This document shows, in pieces, positions 16,585 through 25,596 of a stretch of DNA of 64,000 nucleotides. The notes under the pieces were generated by a model. That model was not told the origin of the DNA. It did no database searches and saw nothing but the letters and a program-made list of their open reading frames with translations. The DNA comes from Phycisphaerales bacterium (GTDB lineage: Bacteria; Planctomycetota; Phycisphaerae; Phycisphaerales; UBA1924), in the NCBI GenBank assembly GCA_905339235.1, contig CAJPFG010000018.1, forward strand, positions 248,001-312,000, given 5' to 3'. A program made the translations under genes and the position numbers. The first letter of the stretch is position 1. The number at the start of each line of letters is the position of its first letter.

Positions 16585-17703
16585 ATGACCACATTTATCT
16601 TCGCTGGCGGTGGGACCGGCGGGCACATCTTCCCGGCGCTGGGGATCGCCGAGGCGCTGGTTGCGGCGCGCCCGGGGAGCCGGTTGCGGTTCCTGGTGTC
16701 GCAGCGCCCGCTCGATGCTGAGATCCTCGGCAAGGAACGACTGGCGGGAGCGCCGGCCGACTTTTGCCCGATTCCGGCTCAGCCGTTTTCGTTGCGTCCG
16801 GGCGCGTTCTTGCGGTTCATCACGTGGTGGGGGGCGTCGGTGCGGGCGGGGCGCGAGGCGATCCGCGCGGCCCGGGCCGAGGGCCCGGTGGTGGTGGTGG
16901 CGATGGGGGGCTTTGTGGCCGCGCCCGTGGTCCAGGCGGCGCGGGTGGAGAAGGTCCCGGCGATCCTGATCAATCTTGATGCGGTACCGGGGAAGGCGAA
17001 CCGGTGGATCGCGCAGCATGTTCGGCGGGTGCTGACGGCCGCGCCCCTTTCGCCGGGGCATGAGCGCCCGGGGTGGGAGGCGATTCCGCCGATCGTGCGT
17101 GCGGGCGCAGTGTGCGATCTCGCCCAAGCCGAGTGCAGGCGGGAGTTCGGGCTGGTTCCCGACCGGCCGACGCTGCTGGTGACCGGCGGAAGCCAGGGGG
17201 CGGGTTCGGTCAACGCGCTGCTTGGCGCGCTCGCGGCCATGCCGGATTCTCCGATGCGAGGATGGCAGGTCATCCACCAGAGCGGGAAGGGCGCGGCCGA
17301 GGAGGTACGGGCCACGTACCGCCAGGCAGGTGTCGGGGCCTGGGTCGGGGAGTTCATCGATCGGATGGGAGTGGCGTGGGGCGCGGCCGACCTGGCCGTG
17401 AGCCGCGCCGGGGCGGGGAGCGTCGCGGAGGCCTGGGCCAACCGCGTTCCGACGCTGTTCATGCCCTATCCGTACCACCGCGACCAGCATCAGAGCCACA
17501 ACGCCAGGGTGCTGGTGGAGGCCGGGGGGGCGGTGCTGGCCGCGGACCTGATCGACCCGGGGCGGAATGTTCGGGGCGCCGGGGAGGAGTTGCGAGGATT
17601 GCTCGCGGATGTGCGGCGCAGAGAGGCGATGCGGAAGGCGCTGGAAGGGTTGGGCCCGGCGGAGGGAGCGGCGCGGGCGGCCGAGGCGGTGATGTCGTTG
17701 TAG
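16585..17703 (+). CDS. murG: UDP-GlcNAc:lipid I N-acetylglucosaminyltransferase MurG
   Basis: 372 residues, close to the family norm. MurG adds GlcNAc to lipid I on the inner face of the membrane, making lipid II, the substrate of FtsW. Seen: the GGGTGGHIFPA glycine loop near the N-terminus, MGGFVAAPVVQAA, TGGSQGAGSVN at the start of the second domain, and the RAGAGSVAEAWANRVPTLFMPYP nucleotide-sugar site. It follows ftsW in the same direction, with two exported-protein genes in between. Confidence 0.95.
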   Translation: MTTFIFAGGGTGGHIFPALGIAEALVAARPGSRLRFLVSQRPLDAEILGKERLAGAPADFCPIPAQPFSLRPGAFLRFITWWGASVRAGREAIRAARAEGPVVVVAMGGFVAAPVVQAARVEKVPAILINLDAVPGKANRWIAQHVRRVLTAAPLSPGHERPGWEAIPPIVRAGAVCDLAQAECRREFGLVPDRPTLLVTGGSQGAGSVNALLGALAAMPDSPMRGWQVIHQSGKGAAEEVRATYRQAGVGAWVGEFIDRMGVAWGAADLAVSRAGAGSVAEAWANRVPTLFMPYPYHRDQHQSHNARVLVEAGGAVLAADLIDPGRNVRGAGEELRGLLADVRRREAMRKALEGLGPAEGAARAAEAVMSL

Positions 17704-17770
17704 GTGGCCCGGCGAACGCGGAATTGCGACGGGCGGGCGCATTTGCGCTTCTCGATTCCCGGCAAGTTCG

Positions 17771-17776
17771 TACAAT
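17771..17776 (+). promoter_or_regulatory. -10-like TACAAT 6 nt before the gene at 17783
   Basis: TACAAT (5 of 6 matches to TATAAT) is followed by CCGTGC and the ATG at 17783, with no Shine-Dalgarno sequence. This is consistent with a leaderless mRNA. Confidence 0.45.
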
Positions 17777-17782
17777 CCGTGC

Positions 17783-18448
17783 ATGCTCGGCGGAGCCGCG
17801 CCAATCTCTGCACGGAACGCCCGATGTGTCGTGTGGCACGCGAGGGGTCGTCCGCCCCGACCGGAACTGGCCGCGGCCTTGAACCGACCCGGCTTCCGGG
17901 TTTTCCGCTGTGATAATCCGTTCAGCGCCCTCGCGCACGCGTGCGCCCTGACAGGCCCGGCGTCGGCAACCGCCGACGAGTCCACGATCATGCTTCTGGT
18001 CGAGCCGGCGGAACTGGAAGATGTCGGCGGGTTTGTGGACGCGGTGGAGCGGTATTCAGATGGCGCACTGTGGGTGTACGAGTCGGCCGGGTCGCCTTGC
18101 CTGAGAACGGCGAAAGCGGCTGAGATCATCGCGTTGCGAAACGAGTCGGACAAGCCCCAGCCGGCGGCCGCGCCGGCCGCCGGAACAGCCCAGGCGCCCA
18201 AACTGAAGTTGAGCGGAGAGGGCGCATTGCCGCCGGAGCGATCGGCCGAAGTCGAAGCGGATACGCCCTCGCCGGTTCCCGATGTGAAGTTCCGGAGCGT
18301 GGCGCCGTCGGGGGGCGTGAAGCCGCCGACTGTGACGGCCGCGCCGGTTGCGCCGACGATGCCGCCTGGTCCGAGGGCTCAAACGCTTTTGACCGATGAA
18401 GAACTCGCGATGTTGTTGGCTTTTGAGCCTGAGAAACGTACCTCGTAG
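17783..18448 (+). CDS. Hypothetical protein with a receiver-like N-terminus
   Basis: 221 residues, not recognised. The first 110 (CVVWHARGR, FRVFRCDNPFSALAHACAL, MLLVEPAELEDVGGFVDAVERY) alternate strand and helix like a degenerate response-regulator or PAS-like domain. The middle is Pro/Ala-rich and probably disordered (PAAAPAAGTAQAP). The end, LLTDEELAMLLAFEP, could be a short docking helix. It lies 175 bp before a GGDEF protein whose N-terminus has a similar make-up, so the two may work together in c-di-GMP signalling; this is inference. Confidence 0.6.
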   Translation: MLGGAAPISARNARCVVWHARGRPPRPELAAALNRPGFRVFRCDNPFSALAHACALTGPASATADESTIMLLVEPAELEDVGGFVDAVERYSDGALWVYESAGSPCLRTAKAAEIIALRNESDKPQPAAAPAAGTAQAPKLKLSGEGALPPERSAEVEADTPSPVPDVKFRSVAPSGGVKPPTVTAAPVAPTMPPGPRAQTLLTDEELAMLLAFEPEKRTS

Positions 18449-18622
18449 GGAGACACCCGCGATTGTTCGAGTTGTTTTCGGACGCGGGAGACCGGACTTC
18501 CCCCCAGTTTGGGCGGTTGTATGCCCGATCCGGGGGACGCCCATGGGCGTACAAGATGGAGTCGAACGTCCGGTAGGTCGATAGGCTGGAGGGGCCACGG
18601 CGGGCCGACGAGGAGCGCGGTT

Positions 18623-20077
18623 GTGCCGAGCGACACGGGCCAGTTGGACTTGCGTGTGATTCTTCTGGGACGCACAGGCCTGGATGGGGCCCTGCGCCTT
18701 GATCCGACACTTGAACTGGTGCGCACGCGGACCGCCCTCGAGGCGATCGGCGAGGTTTCGCACCTGATGGACCCCTCCGGGCCGACGCGCGCCGTAGTGG
18801 TTGTGGCCTCACGCGTGGACGGGTTGCTCGACGAGGCCCGGACCGACGAAGTCCGGGTGGGCGAGTTTGTGAGCGCTCTGCGCCTGGCCCAGCCCGGGGT
18901 TGTCGTGCTGGGAATCAAGAACGGAAAGCCGGTGCCGGGTGTTTTCGACGGCGCCGTCTTGGCTGATGCGCCCCCGGAGTCGCTGCGCAAGGCGGTCCGT
19001 TGGCGCCCGGGCACCCGCGAAGTTTCTGGCGCGGTCGAGCCGATCACGACGAGCGCCGCCGCCGCCGTTCCGGAGCCAAAGCCCGCCAAGATGCAGCCCG
19101 GCCCGGCTCCCCGATGGGATGAAGACGCGCTGGTCAATGCGATGCTGTCGGCGCCTACGCCCGCGGAAGTGAAGCCCCCCGCGCCGCCGCGGGGCGCGGC
19201 CCCCACGCCCGCCGCCCGTCCGGCCGAGGCGCGGCTTCCCGCACGGGAGTCGGGGGCCGACATGGCGCTGGTCCTGGCGATGCTCCGCGGGCAGGACGTG
19301 CTGCCCGTGGCGGTGACGGCCCTGCGGGAGCGGCTTTCGGACGCGTCGCTGGAGTTCCTCCCGCCGGCAGAGGGGTTGGCGCCCGATGCGAGGTGCGCGC
19401 CGGTGGCGTGGGAGGGCGTGTGCTACGGGCACCTGCGATCGTCGCGGATCTCGCCCGATGCCCTGGGGCCGTGGGCGAGATGGCTGGGCTCGTGGCTCCG
19501 GCTGCGGGATCAGCACTCGCAGTTGCGGGAGGCCGCGTTCACCGACCCGCTGACGGGCGCGTGGAATCGGCGGTATTTCCAGCGGTTCCTGACGACGGCG
19601 CTCGACCAGGCGCGCGAGGGCCGCTACCCGGTGACACTCCTGCTCTTCGACATCGACGATTTCAAGAAGTACAACGACCTGTACGGGCACGACGCGGGGG
19701 ATGAAATCCTGCGCGAAACCGTGCACCTTCTGCGCAGTGTGATCCGGCCCACCGACCGAGTCTGCCGCGTGGGCGGGGACGAGTTCGTGGTGGTCTTCCA
19801 CGACCCGCCTCGCCAGGAGGGAAGCCGGCACCCGGCGGACGTGTTCGCGATCGCGCAGCGCTTCCAGCAGCAGATCCTGCGGCACAGATTCCCGAAACTG
19901 CTCGAGACGACCCCCGGCACGCTCACCATTTCCGGCGGACTGACGACCTTCCCCTGGGACGGGGCCACGCCGGAAGATCTGCTGCGGCGGGCGGACCAAC
20001 TCGCGATGCAGAGCAAGCGGGCGGGGAAGAACGCGATCACGATGGGGCCGGGAGCGATGCGGCTGATCGAGGAGTGA
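18623..20077 (+). CDS. Diguanylate cyclase (GGDEF)
   Basis: 484 residues from GTG 18623, chosen for the AGGAG upstream; the same frame is open to 18509 without coding character. The N-terminus (LDLRVILLGRTG... AVVVVASRVD) resembles a degenerate receiver domain, followed by a Pro/Ala-rich linker. The C-terminal GGDEF domain starts with DPLTGAWNRRYF and has an intact RVGGDEF active site (near 384-388) and an RPTD inhibitory site five residues before it. It should make c-di-GMP and be product-inhibited. The next gene overlaps it by 4 bases. Confidence 0.88.
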   Translation: MPSDTGQLDLRVILLGRTGLDGALRLDPTLELVRTRTALEAIGEVSHLMDPSGPTRAVVVVASRVDGLLDEARTDEVRVGEFVSALRLAQPGVVVLGIKNGKPVPGVFDGAVLADAPPESLRKAVRWRPGTREVSGAVEPITTSAAAAVPEPKPAKMQPGPAPRWDEDALVNAMLSAPTPAEVKPPAPPRGAAPTPAARPAEARLPARESGADMALVLAMLRGQDVLPVAVTALRERLSDASLEFLPPAEGLAPDARCAPVAWEGVCYGHLRSSRISPDALGPWARWLGSWLRLRDQHSQLREAAFTDPLTGAWNRRYFQRFLTTALDQAREGRYPVTLLLFDIDDFKKYNDLYGHDAGDEILRETVHLLRSVIRPTDRVCRVGGDEFVVVFHDPPRQEGSRHPADVFAIAQRFQQQILRHRFPKLLETTPGTLTISGGLTTFPWDGATPEDLLRRADQLAMQSKRAGKNAITMGPGAMRLIEE

Positions 20078-20997
20078 GCGGGCCGCTGCCCACGTACCCT
20101 CACGCCGTGCGGAACTACGACCTGCTGGCGATCGACCTTGACGGGACGCTGCTGGACTCGCGCGGAGCGGTGTCGGCGCGCAACGCGCGGGCGGTCCGCG
20201 AGGCCCGGGCCGCGGGGATGCGGGTGGTGATCTGCACGGGGCGGGGGCTGGTGGAGTGCCGGGCGATCCTCGCGAAGATCGAGCAGGCGGAGCCGGTGGT
20301 GGTGGCGGGGGGCTCGATCATCGCGGACCCGGTGAACGGGAAGACGCTGCATCGATTTGCGGTGGATCTGTCGCTGGTGGAGCGGGCGGTGCGGACGCTG
20401 GTGGCGCGGCGGCACCCGGCGCTGGTGCTGAAGGACCCGGCCGAGGCGGGGTATGACTATCTCGTGGTGCACGGTGAGGAGAAGCACCCGCTGGACCCGG
20501 TGACGGAGTGGTGGTTCGAGTCGATGGACGTGCGCGTGCGGTACGCGGCGAGGCTGGCGGAGGATGCGCACCCCGAGCACACGGTGCGGGTGGGGGCGTG
20601 CGGGTTGTCGGGGGCGCTGTCGGAGATCACGCGGGACCTGCTCGCGGTGGCGCGGGGCGAGGCGCTGGTGCACAACTTCCCGGCGGTGGTGGCGCCCGAG
20701 CACGCCAGCCGCACCGCCGACGGGCAGTCGCTGCACATCCTGGAGTTGTTCAGCGCGCACGCGAACAAGTGGTCGGCGATCCAACACCTGGCGGGGAAGT
20801 GGGAGATCCCGGCGGAGCGCATCGCGGCCATCGGCGATGAGATCAACGACGTGTGCATGATCGAGGGGGCGGGGCTGGGCGTGGCGATGGGGAACGCGAT
20901 CCCGGCCGTGCGGGAGGCCGCGGACCGGCGGGTGGCGCGGAACGATGAGGATGGGGTGGCGGAGGCGGTGGGGAAGGTGCTGGCTGGGGAATGGTGA
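20074..20997 (+). CDS. HAD-superfamily (Cof-type) phosphatase
   Basis: 307 residues from GTG 20074, overlapping the TGA of the GGDEF gene. HAD motif I is DLDGTLLDS (nucleophile D21, acid D23), motif II CTGRG, and motifs III/IV lie in NKWSAIQHL and AIGDEINDVCMIEGAG. The large C2 cap and the AMGNA ending place it in the Cof/YbiV group of sugar-phosphate or nucleotide phosphatases. Substrate unknown. Coupling to the cyclase gene may be purely operonic. Confidence 0.87.
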   Translation: MSGPLPTYPHAVRNYDLLAIDLDGTLLDSRGAVSARNARAVREARAAGMRVVICTGRGLVECRAILAKIEQAEPVVVAGGSIIADPVNGKTLHRFAVDLSLVERAVRTLVARRHPALVLKDPAEAGYDYLVVHGEEKHPLDPVTEWWFESMDVRVRYAARLAEDAHPEHTVRVGACGLSGALSEITRDLLAVARGEALVHNFPAVVAPEHASRTADGQSLHILELFSAHANKWSAIQHLAGKWEIPAERIAAIGDEINDVCMIEGAGLGVAMGNAIPAVREAADRRVARNDEDGVAEAVGKVLAGEW

Positions 20998-21012
20998 GGG
21001 GGATGAAGAAAT

Positions 21013-21040
21013 AGCAAATGGCAAATAGCAAATGGCAAAT
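21013..21040. repeat. GCAAAT heptamer repeat, copy A
   Basis: Four tandem 7-mers of the form RGCAAAT in a strikingly AT-rich patch, directly after the HAD gene and before the end of the HAF gene. The same heptamer, in direct or inverted form, recurs at 32864-32948, 48767-48857 and 51493-51520. Confidence 0.8.
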
Positions 21041-21076
21041 TTGGAGCGCGTTGGGAAGGGTTGAGGTGTGTGTGAA

Positions 21077-22198
21077 TCAGAGGCCGGTTTGACGGCGGCG
21101 CCGCGCGCCGGCGACCAGCAGCGCCCCCGCGGCGCCGAGCCATCCCGGCGAGGGGATCGTGGCGACGAAGCCCTGCCGCACTTGCCCGGGCAAACCTGTG
21201 TACCCCACGATCGTGTTGCCGTCTGCTGATACTCCGGTTGCGATCAGCGGCGACGTACCCGCCGGTACCGTCACGCCGTGCAGCGCGAGGAAGTCCACCA
21301 GCGTCCGCATGCCGGTTTGCGGCGTCCACACCGCGGCGTATTGATCGCTGAACGTCCGCACGCTGCCGACCACGACGGTTCCGTCATCGTTCACCGCTTC
21401 GGCGCGGCTGACAAAGTACCCGGGGGCCAGCCCCAGGTCGATCGGAACTCCATTCCTCCACATCACGGCGTGCTCGGAGCCGGACGCGCCGACCACAATG
21501 CTGCCATCGAAGTTCACGCCGCGGGCATCGGCGGTGGTCGTGCCCGGCAGCCCCGGCAGAATCATCATCCCTGTCGCGGAGGTCCATGCGAAGGCATCGG
21601 ATGTCGACGCCCCGAAGCTGATTCCCACGATCGTCACGCCGTCAAGGCTTACAGCCGTCGCCTCGCTGAAGAAATGTCCCGGACGGGTGAAGCCAAGGCT
21701 CGTCATCCCCTCCGCCTGGGTCCATCGGAAGGCCAGCCCTCCACTCCCGTACTCATTGAGACCGACGACCACCGACCCGTTTCCGCTGACGCCGCGGGCC
21801 GTGGAATACTCCGCCCCGGGCAGCCGTCCCAGCGATTCAAACCCGCCGCTCGGGCTCCAGCGATAGGCCGTGGGACGATCCTCGCCGTTCCACCAACTGC
21901 CCGCCACGGTGCTCGCATCCCCCGATATCGCGTATGCCAGAGTGTTCTGAGGCATTCCTGGGAGCGCACCGAAGTCGTTTCTCCCTCCCGCTTGCGTCCA
22001 TTGAAAGGCCGTCAGCGGATCGGTACTCGAGTAGCCTGCCGCGGTCGATCCATCCGCCGAAACGCCGTAGACCCGCGTTCCGCTGCCCCCGGCGGCGGGT
22101 GGCACAAGCGTGAACGTTTGCGCGATAGTGCCCGCGCAGCACACAAGCAGGACGAAAACGGTCGCAGCTGCGCGAGTGCTCATGGGGAGAGAATACAT
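21077..22198 (-). CDS. HAF-repeat exported protein with PEP-CTERM-like tail (copy 1)
   Basis: 373 residues. The start may be ATG 22198 or ATG 22183 (MSTRA...), the latter giving a standard signal peptide ending in GTIAQ. The body is a series of HAF-type repeats of about 45 residues, with the recurrent pattern G-V-S-x-DGS-x-VVG followed by AFRWT and a GMxxLG turn, which should form a beta-propeller-like fold. The C-terminus IPSPG, a hydrophobic run and ARRRR is a PEP-CTERM-like sorting signal. It is a tandem paralogue of the gene at 22229-23356. Function unknown; surface-attached by inference. Confidence 0.82.
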   Translation of the reverse strand: MYSLPMSTRAAATVFVLLVCCAGTIAQTFTLVPPAAGGSGTRVYGVSADGSTAAGYSSTDPLTAFQWTQAGGRNDFGALPGMPQNTLAYAISGDASTVAGSWWNGEDRPTAYRWSPSGGFESLGRLPGAEYSTARGVSGNGSVVVGLNEYGSGGLAFRWTQAEGMTSLGFTRPGHFFSEATAVSLDGVTIVGISFGASTSDAFAWTSATGMMILPGLPGTTTADARGVNFDGSIVVGASGSEHAVMWRNGVPIDLGLAPGYFVSRAEAVNDDGTVVVGSVRTFSDQYAAVWTPQTGMRTLVDFLALHGVTVPAGTSPLIATGVSADGNTIVGYTGLPGQVRQGFVATIPSPGWLGAAGALLVAGARRRRQTGL

Positions 22199-22228
22199 GC
22201 AGTTTGGGCTCCCCAGCGCTTCAACCCG

Positions 22229-23356
22229 TCAGGCGGAACGCCGCCGCCGCGCCCCCGCGACCAGCAGCGCCCCCGCGGCGCCGAGCGATCCCGGCGAGGG
22301 GATCGTGGCGACGAAGCCCTGGTTCACCTGCCCCGGAAGGCCCGTGTACCCCACGATCGTATTTCCGTCCGCCGATACACCCGTACAGGTCAAGGGCGAG
22401 ACACCGGCCGGCACCGTCACGCCGTGCAGCGCGAGAAAGTCCACCAGCGTTCGCATGCCGGTTTGCGGCGTCCACACCGCGGCGAGTTCGCTCCCGATCG
22501 CCCGCACGCTTCCTACCACGACGGTTCCGTCATCGTTTACTGCGTACGCGTTGCTGGCGGAGTACCCGGACGCCAGCCCGAGGTCGATCGTCGCTCCGTT
22601 CTGCCACATCACAGCTCGCTCGAAGTGCACGCCGGAGGTGCCGACGACGATGCTGGCATTGAAGTTCACGCCGCTCGCGTATGCCCCGCCGGCGCCGGGT
22701 AGTGGCGGCAGAGTCGTCATCCCGGTTGTGGAGGTCCAGGCAAAGGCGTCCGTCGTCGACGCGCCGAAGCTGATTCCCACGATCGCCCCGCCGTCCCGGC
22801 TGACGGCGCTTGCCTCGCTGAAAAAATGCCCCGGACGGGTGAATCCCAAGCTGGTCATGCCCTCCGCCTCGGTCCAACGGAAGGCGAGCCCACCACTTCC
22901 GTACTCATTGCGACCCACGACCACCGATCCATCTCCGCTCACGTCATTGGCTATGGAAAACTCCGCCCCGGGAAGAAGCCCGAGCGACTGGAACCCGCTG
23001 GCTGCGCTCCACCTGAAGGCTCTCCCTGGCTGCTCGGCTCCCGAAGCTGTTCCGGCGATGGTCAATCCATCACCAGAGATCGCTCGGGGGCCGTTGAATA
23101 CAGGAAAGCCCGGATCGAGGCCAACGTCCATTCGCCCTGCGGCCGCTGTCCAGATGAACGACGCGGCCCCGGCGCCGCCAAACCCGGAGGTTCCGGTTGC
23201 CACACTGCCATCGGCCGACACGCCGTCGATCCGCGTGGCGGTACCGCCCGATGGCGGGGCAATCAAAGTGAAACTCTGAGCGTTTACGCCCGCGCACCCC
23301 ACAAGCGACAAAATGGCGGTCGTCACCGCGCGAGTGCTCATGGGGAGAGAATACAT
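22229..23356 (-). CDS. HAF-repeat exported protein with PEP-CTERM-like tail (copy 2)
   Basis: 375 residues, same architecture as its neighbour: signal peptide (cut near GVNAQ), HAF repeats, IPSPG plus hydrophobic run plus ARRRR. The C-terminal half and the 36 bp around the start codon are almost identical to copy 1, while the N-terminal repeats have diverged. That points to an older duplication partly homogenised by gene conversion. Alternative start ATG 23341. Transcribed towards copy 1 with 30 bp between them. Confidence 0.82.
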   Translation of the reverse strand: MYSLPMSTRAVTTAILSLVGCAGVNAQSFTLIAPPSGGTATRIDGVSADGSVATGTSGFGGAGAASFIWTAAAGRMDVGLDPGFPVFNGPRAISGDGLTIAGTASGAEQPGRAFRWSAASGFQSLGLLPGAEFSIANDVSGDGSVVVGRNEYGSGGLAFRWTEAEGMTSLGFTRPGHFFSEASAVSRDGGAIVGISFGASTTDAFAWTSTTGMTTLPPLPGAGGAYASGVNFNASIVVGTSGVHFERAVMWQNGATIDLGLASGYSASNAYAVNDDGTVVVGSVRAIGSELAAVWTPQTGMRTLVDFLALHGVTVPAGVSPLTCTGVSADGNTIVGYTGLPGQVNQGFVATIPSPGSLGAAGALLVAGARRRRSA

Positions 23357-23363
23357 GCAGTTT
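23328..23363. repeat. 36-bp start-region repeat shared by the HAF genes
   Basis: The 36 bp covering the first codons and upstream edge of HAF copy 2 match 22170-22205 at the start of copy 1, base for base as far as I can align. It marks the duplication boundary. Confidence 0.75.
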
Positions 23364-23473
23364 CTGCAAATGCCAGGGCGAGTCCCCCAAAACCGGCACC
23401 GAACGGTTCGACTCCACGGACGACGTAGTGGCGAGACGAGTTTCGATCGGCCTGTCCCCCGCTACCCCTTCGC

Positions 23474-24367
23474 GTGACGTTCGGAAGCACCCCTTGGTGC
23501 GCCTGCTACGGTGTGCCCTTGCAGACGTTATCAGACATCAAACTCCTCCTCGAATCCCGCGGCCTCTCGCCGCGGCATGCCTTTGGGCAGAACTTCCTGA
23601 TCGATCACAACCTGATCCGCAGACTGGTGGACGCGTCGGGGGTTGGGGCGGGGGATGTGGTGCTGGAGGTGGGGCCGGGGACGGGTGTGCTGACGGAGGA
23701 GTTGCTGGGGCGCGGGTGCCGCGTGGTCGCGGCGGAGATTGATCGGGGGCTGTGCAAGTTGCTGCGGGAGCGGCTGGGCGAGAATCCGAACTTCACGCTG
23801 GTGGAGGGGGATTGCCTGGCGTCGAAGCATGAGTTGGCGCCGGCGGTGCTCGGGGCGGTGGGGCCGGGTCCGTTCCGGCTGGTGGCGAACCTGCCGTACG
23901 GCGCGGCGACGCCGGTGATGACGATCCTGCTGGCGGATGTAGCGCGGTGCGGCGGGCTGTTCGTGACGATCCAACTCGAGGTGGCCCAGCGGCTGATGTC
24001 GAAGCCGGGGTCGAAGGACTTCGGGCCCATCGCGGTGCTGGCGCAGGCGGTGGGGGAGGTGCGGCTGGTGGCGAAACTGCCGGCGGAGTGTTTCTGGCCG
24101 CGGCCGGAGGTGACCAGCGCGATGGTGGCGGTGACTCGGCGGGGGTCGCCGTTGACGGGCGATGCGCGGGGGCTGGTGGATTTCGCGCAGAGGCTGTTCG
24201 AGAAGCGGCGGAAGCAGTTGGGGTCGGTGCTGGGGAGGGGCCGGCCGTTCCCGGCCGGGATCAGCCCGGAGGCTCGCGCCGAATCCCTGAGCGTGGAGCA
24301 ACTGATCGCCCTTCGGAAGTGGGCCGCCGAGGCCGGGGATGGCCCCCCGGAACGTCCGAATACGTGA
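23474..24367 (+). CDS. rsmA: 16S rRNA (adenine1518/1519-N6) dimethyltransferase RsmA
   Basis: 297 residues from GTG 23474; GTG 23513 is an equally plausible start, giving 284 residues. It dimethylates two adjacent adenines in the 3' hairpin of 16S rRNA. Seen: the HAFGQNFLID opening, the SAM-binding EVGPGTGVLTEELL, AAEIDRGLC, GDCL and the catalytic VANLPYGAATP (family NxPY), then ECFWPRPEVTSAMV. A 6-bp hairpin (24374-24389) follows the stop but has no T-run. Confidence 0.93.
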   Translation: MTFGSTPWCACYGVPLQTLSDIKLLLESRGLSPRHAFGQNFLIDHNLIRRLVDASGVGAGDVVLEVGPGTGVLTEELLGRGCRVVAAEIDRGLCKLLRERLGENPNFTLVEGDCLASKHELAPAVLGAVGPGPFRLVANLPYGAATPVMTILLADVARCGGLFVTIQLEVAQRLMSKPGSKDFGPIAVLAQAVGEVRLVAKLPAECFWPRPEVTSAMVAVTRRGSPLTGDARGLVDFAQRLFEKRRKQLGSVLGRGRPFPAGISPEARAESLSVEQLIALRKWAAEAGDGPPERPNT

Positions 24368-24405
24368 TCTGGCGGGAGAGACTTCTCCCGGCTTGACGAG
24401 CGCGG

Positions 24406-24411
24406 TACGCT
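24406..24411 (+). promoter_or_regulatory. -10-like TACGCT 8 nt before the phosphotransferase gene
   Basis: CGGTACGCT is followed by AGTGGCGG and the ATG at 24420. No clear ribosome-binding site. Confidence 0.3.
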
Positions 24412-24419
24412 AGTGGCGG

Positions 24420-25472
24420 ATGGGCGACGCCCCGCATTCCGAGTCAAGGCCCCTGGGAGGATTTACACCCGTTCCCAGGGGCGACGCGCACGATCTCGCG
24501 GTGCTGTTTGACCCGATTCTCCATCGGGTGAATGGTGGGCGGCTGGGGCCGATCGAGTGGTTCCGCTCGGCGCACCAGCGGGGCGGGGCGGCGACGGGAT
24601 TCTCGACGTGGACGCACAACGGCAGCGGGCCGATCCCGGTGCTGGTGAAGCTCCCGGTAGGACCGGCGGAGCACAACTGGACGTGCGCGCTGGGGGCGTG
24701 CGACCTGGGGCAATGGGGAGAGCGCTGGTCGATGGCGATTCCCACGCCGCGGGTCATCGCGCACGGAACGGAACTGGGGGGATATGACCTGGCGTGGATC
24801 ATCGAGGAGCGTTTGGCGGGTCCGCACCTGCCGCAGACGCTGGACGAGCGGTCGGGCTTGGACCTCTTGAAGGCGGCGGCGGATTTTCAGGCCGCGGCCA
24901 TGAAGGTGGCGCCGCTGAGCCCGCGCCCGGCGAGCCCGGATTGGGAGCGGACGCTGGAGCGGGTGCGGGAACTGGCGCGGGCGGGGGGCTTTCCCGAATC
25001 GCAGCGTTGGAACGATCAGGTCAAGCGGGTCCAACGAGCCTTGCCCGCGCTCAGAAACCGGTGGGAGTCGCGGCCGATCAACGCGTGGTGCCACGGCGAC
25101 CTGCACCCTGGAAATGCGCTCCGTCGCGTGCTCTCCGAGAACGGCGACGGCGACCCAACCGGGCGGAACGGGTGCGTTCTCGTGGACCTGGCGCTGGTGC
25201 ACAGCGGGCACTGGGTCGAGGATGCGCTGTACCTTGAACGGCAGTACTGGGGGCACGAGCGGCAACTGGGGCTCAAGCCGGTGCCGACGCTGGCGCGGCT
25301 GCGGCGGGAGCGGGGACTGGCCGCGGACGACGCCTACGGCGACCTCGCGATGGTTCGGCGGGTGCTGATGGCGGCGAGCGCGCCGGTGATGATCGAGTGG
25401 GAAGGGAACCTCAAGTACCTGCACGCGGCGTTGGAAATTGTGGAGCGATGTCTGCCCCAGGCGGCTAAGTAG
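24420..25472 (+). CDS. Aminoglycoside phosphotransferase-fold kinase
   Basis: 350 residues. The Brenner motif WCHGDLHPGNAL (about 222-233) and the metal-binding LVDLALVHSGHWVEDALYLE define the APH/choline-kinase fold. The N-terminal lobe (VLVKLPVGPAEHNW) holds the probable ATP-binding Lys. Members phosphorylate small molecules such as choline, sugars, homoserine or antibiotics. Nothing in sequence or context points to drug resistance, and the flanking genes are housekeeping, so a metabolic substrate is likelier. Confidence 0.8.
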   Translation: MGDAPHSESRPLGGFTPVPRGDAHDLAVLFDPILHRVNGGRLGPIEWFRSAHQRGGAATGFSTWTHNGSGPIPVLVKLPVGPAEHNWTCALGACDLGQWGERWSMAIPTPRVIAHGTELGGYDLAWIIEERLAGPHLPQTLDERSGLDLLKAAADFQAAAMKVAPLSPRPASPDWERTLERVRELARAGGFPESQRWNDQVKRVQRALPALRNRWESRPINAWCHGDLHPGNALRRVLSENGDGDPTGRNGCVLVDLALVHSGHWVEDALYLERQYWGHERQLGLKPVPTLARLRRERGLAADDAYGDLAMVRRVLMAASAPVMIEWEGNLKYLHAALEIVERCLPQAAK

Positions 25473-25528
25473 TGCATTTTCAATAGTTTACGGTTTGGGC
25501 TTGCTTCCTTGCGGGAAACCCCCGAGAA

Positions 25529-25556
25529 TTGCGATCTGGGGGAATAGCGCTAACCT
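25529..25556 (+). promoter_or_regulatory. Possible sigma70-type promoter for the Hc1-like gene
   Basis: TTGCGA at 25529-25534 and TAACCT at 25551-25556 with a 16-bp spacer, in the only long gap before the histone-like gene. A weak match. Confidence 0.3.
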
Positions 25557-25596
25557 TTGCCCGAGTTCGAACACCCCAACCGGAAGGGACCAGCCT

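Noticed and set aside
21013..21040. Short direct repeats as a CRISPR array
   Set aside because: The 7-bp units have no spacers and no cas genes are present.
24420..25472. Antibiotic resistance function for the APH-fold kinase
   Set aside because: The fold covers many metabolic kinases, and there is no mobile or resistance context.
25478..25506. Possible dif site in an AT-richer patch near the skew switch
   Set aside because: The arms do not match the XerC/XerD consensus well enough; nor does a patch at 27354-27384.
25563..25580. GTTCGA-containing stretch resembling a tRNA T-loop
   Set aside because: No acceptor stem, anticodon stem or D-loop surrounds it.
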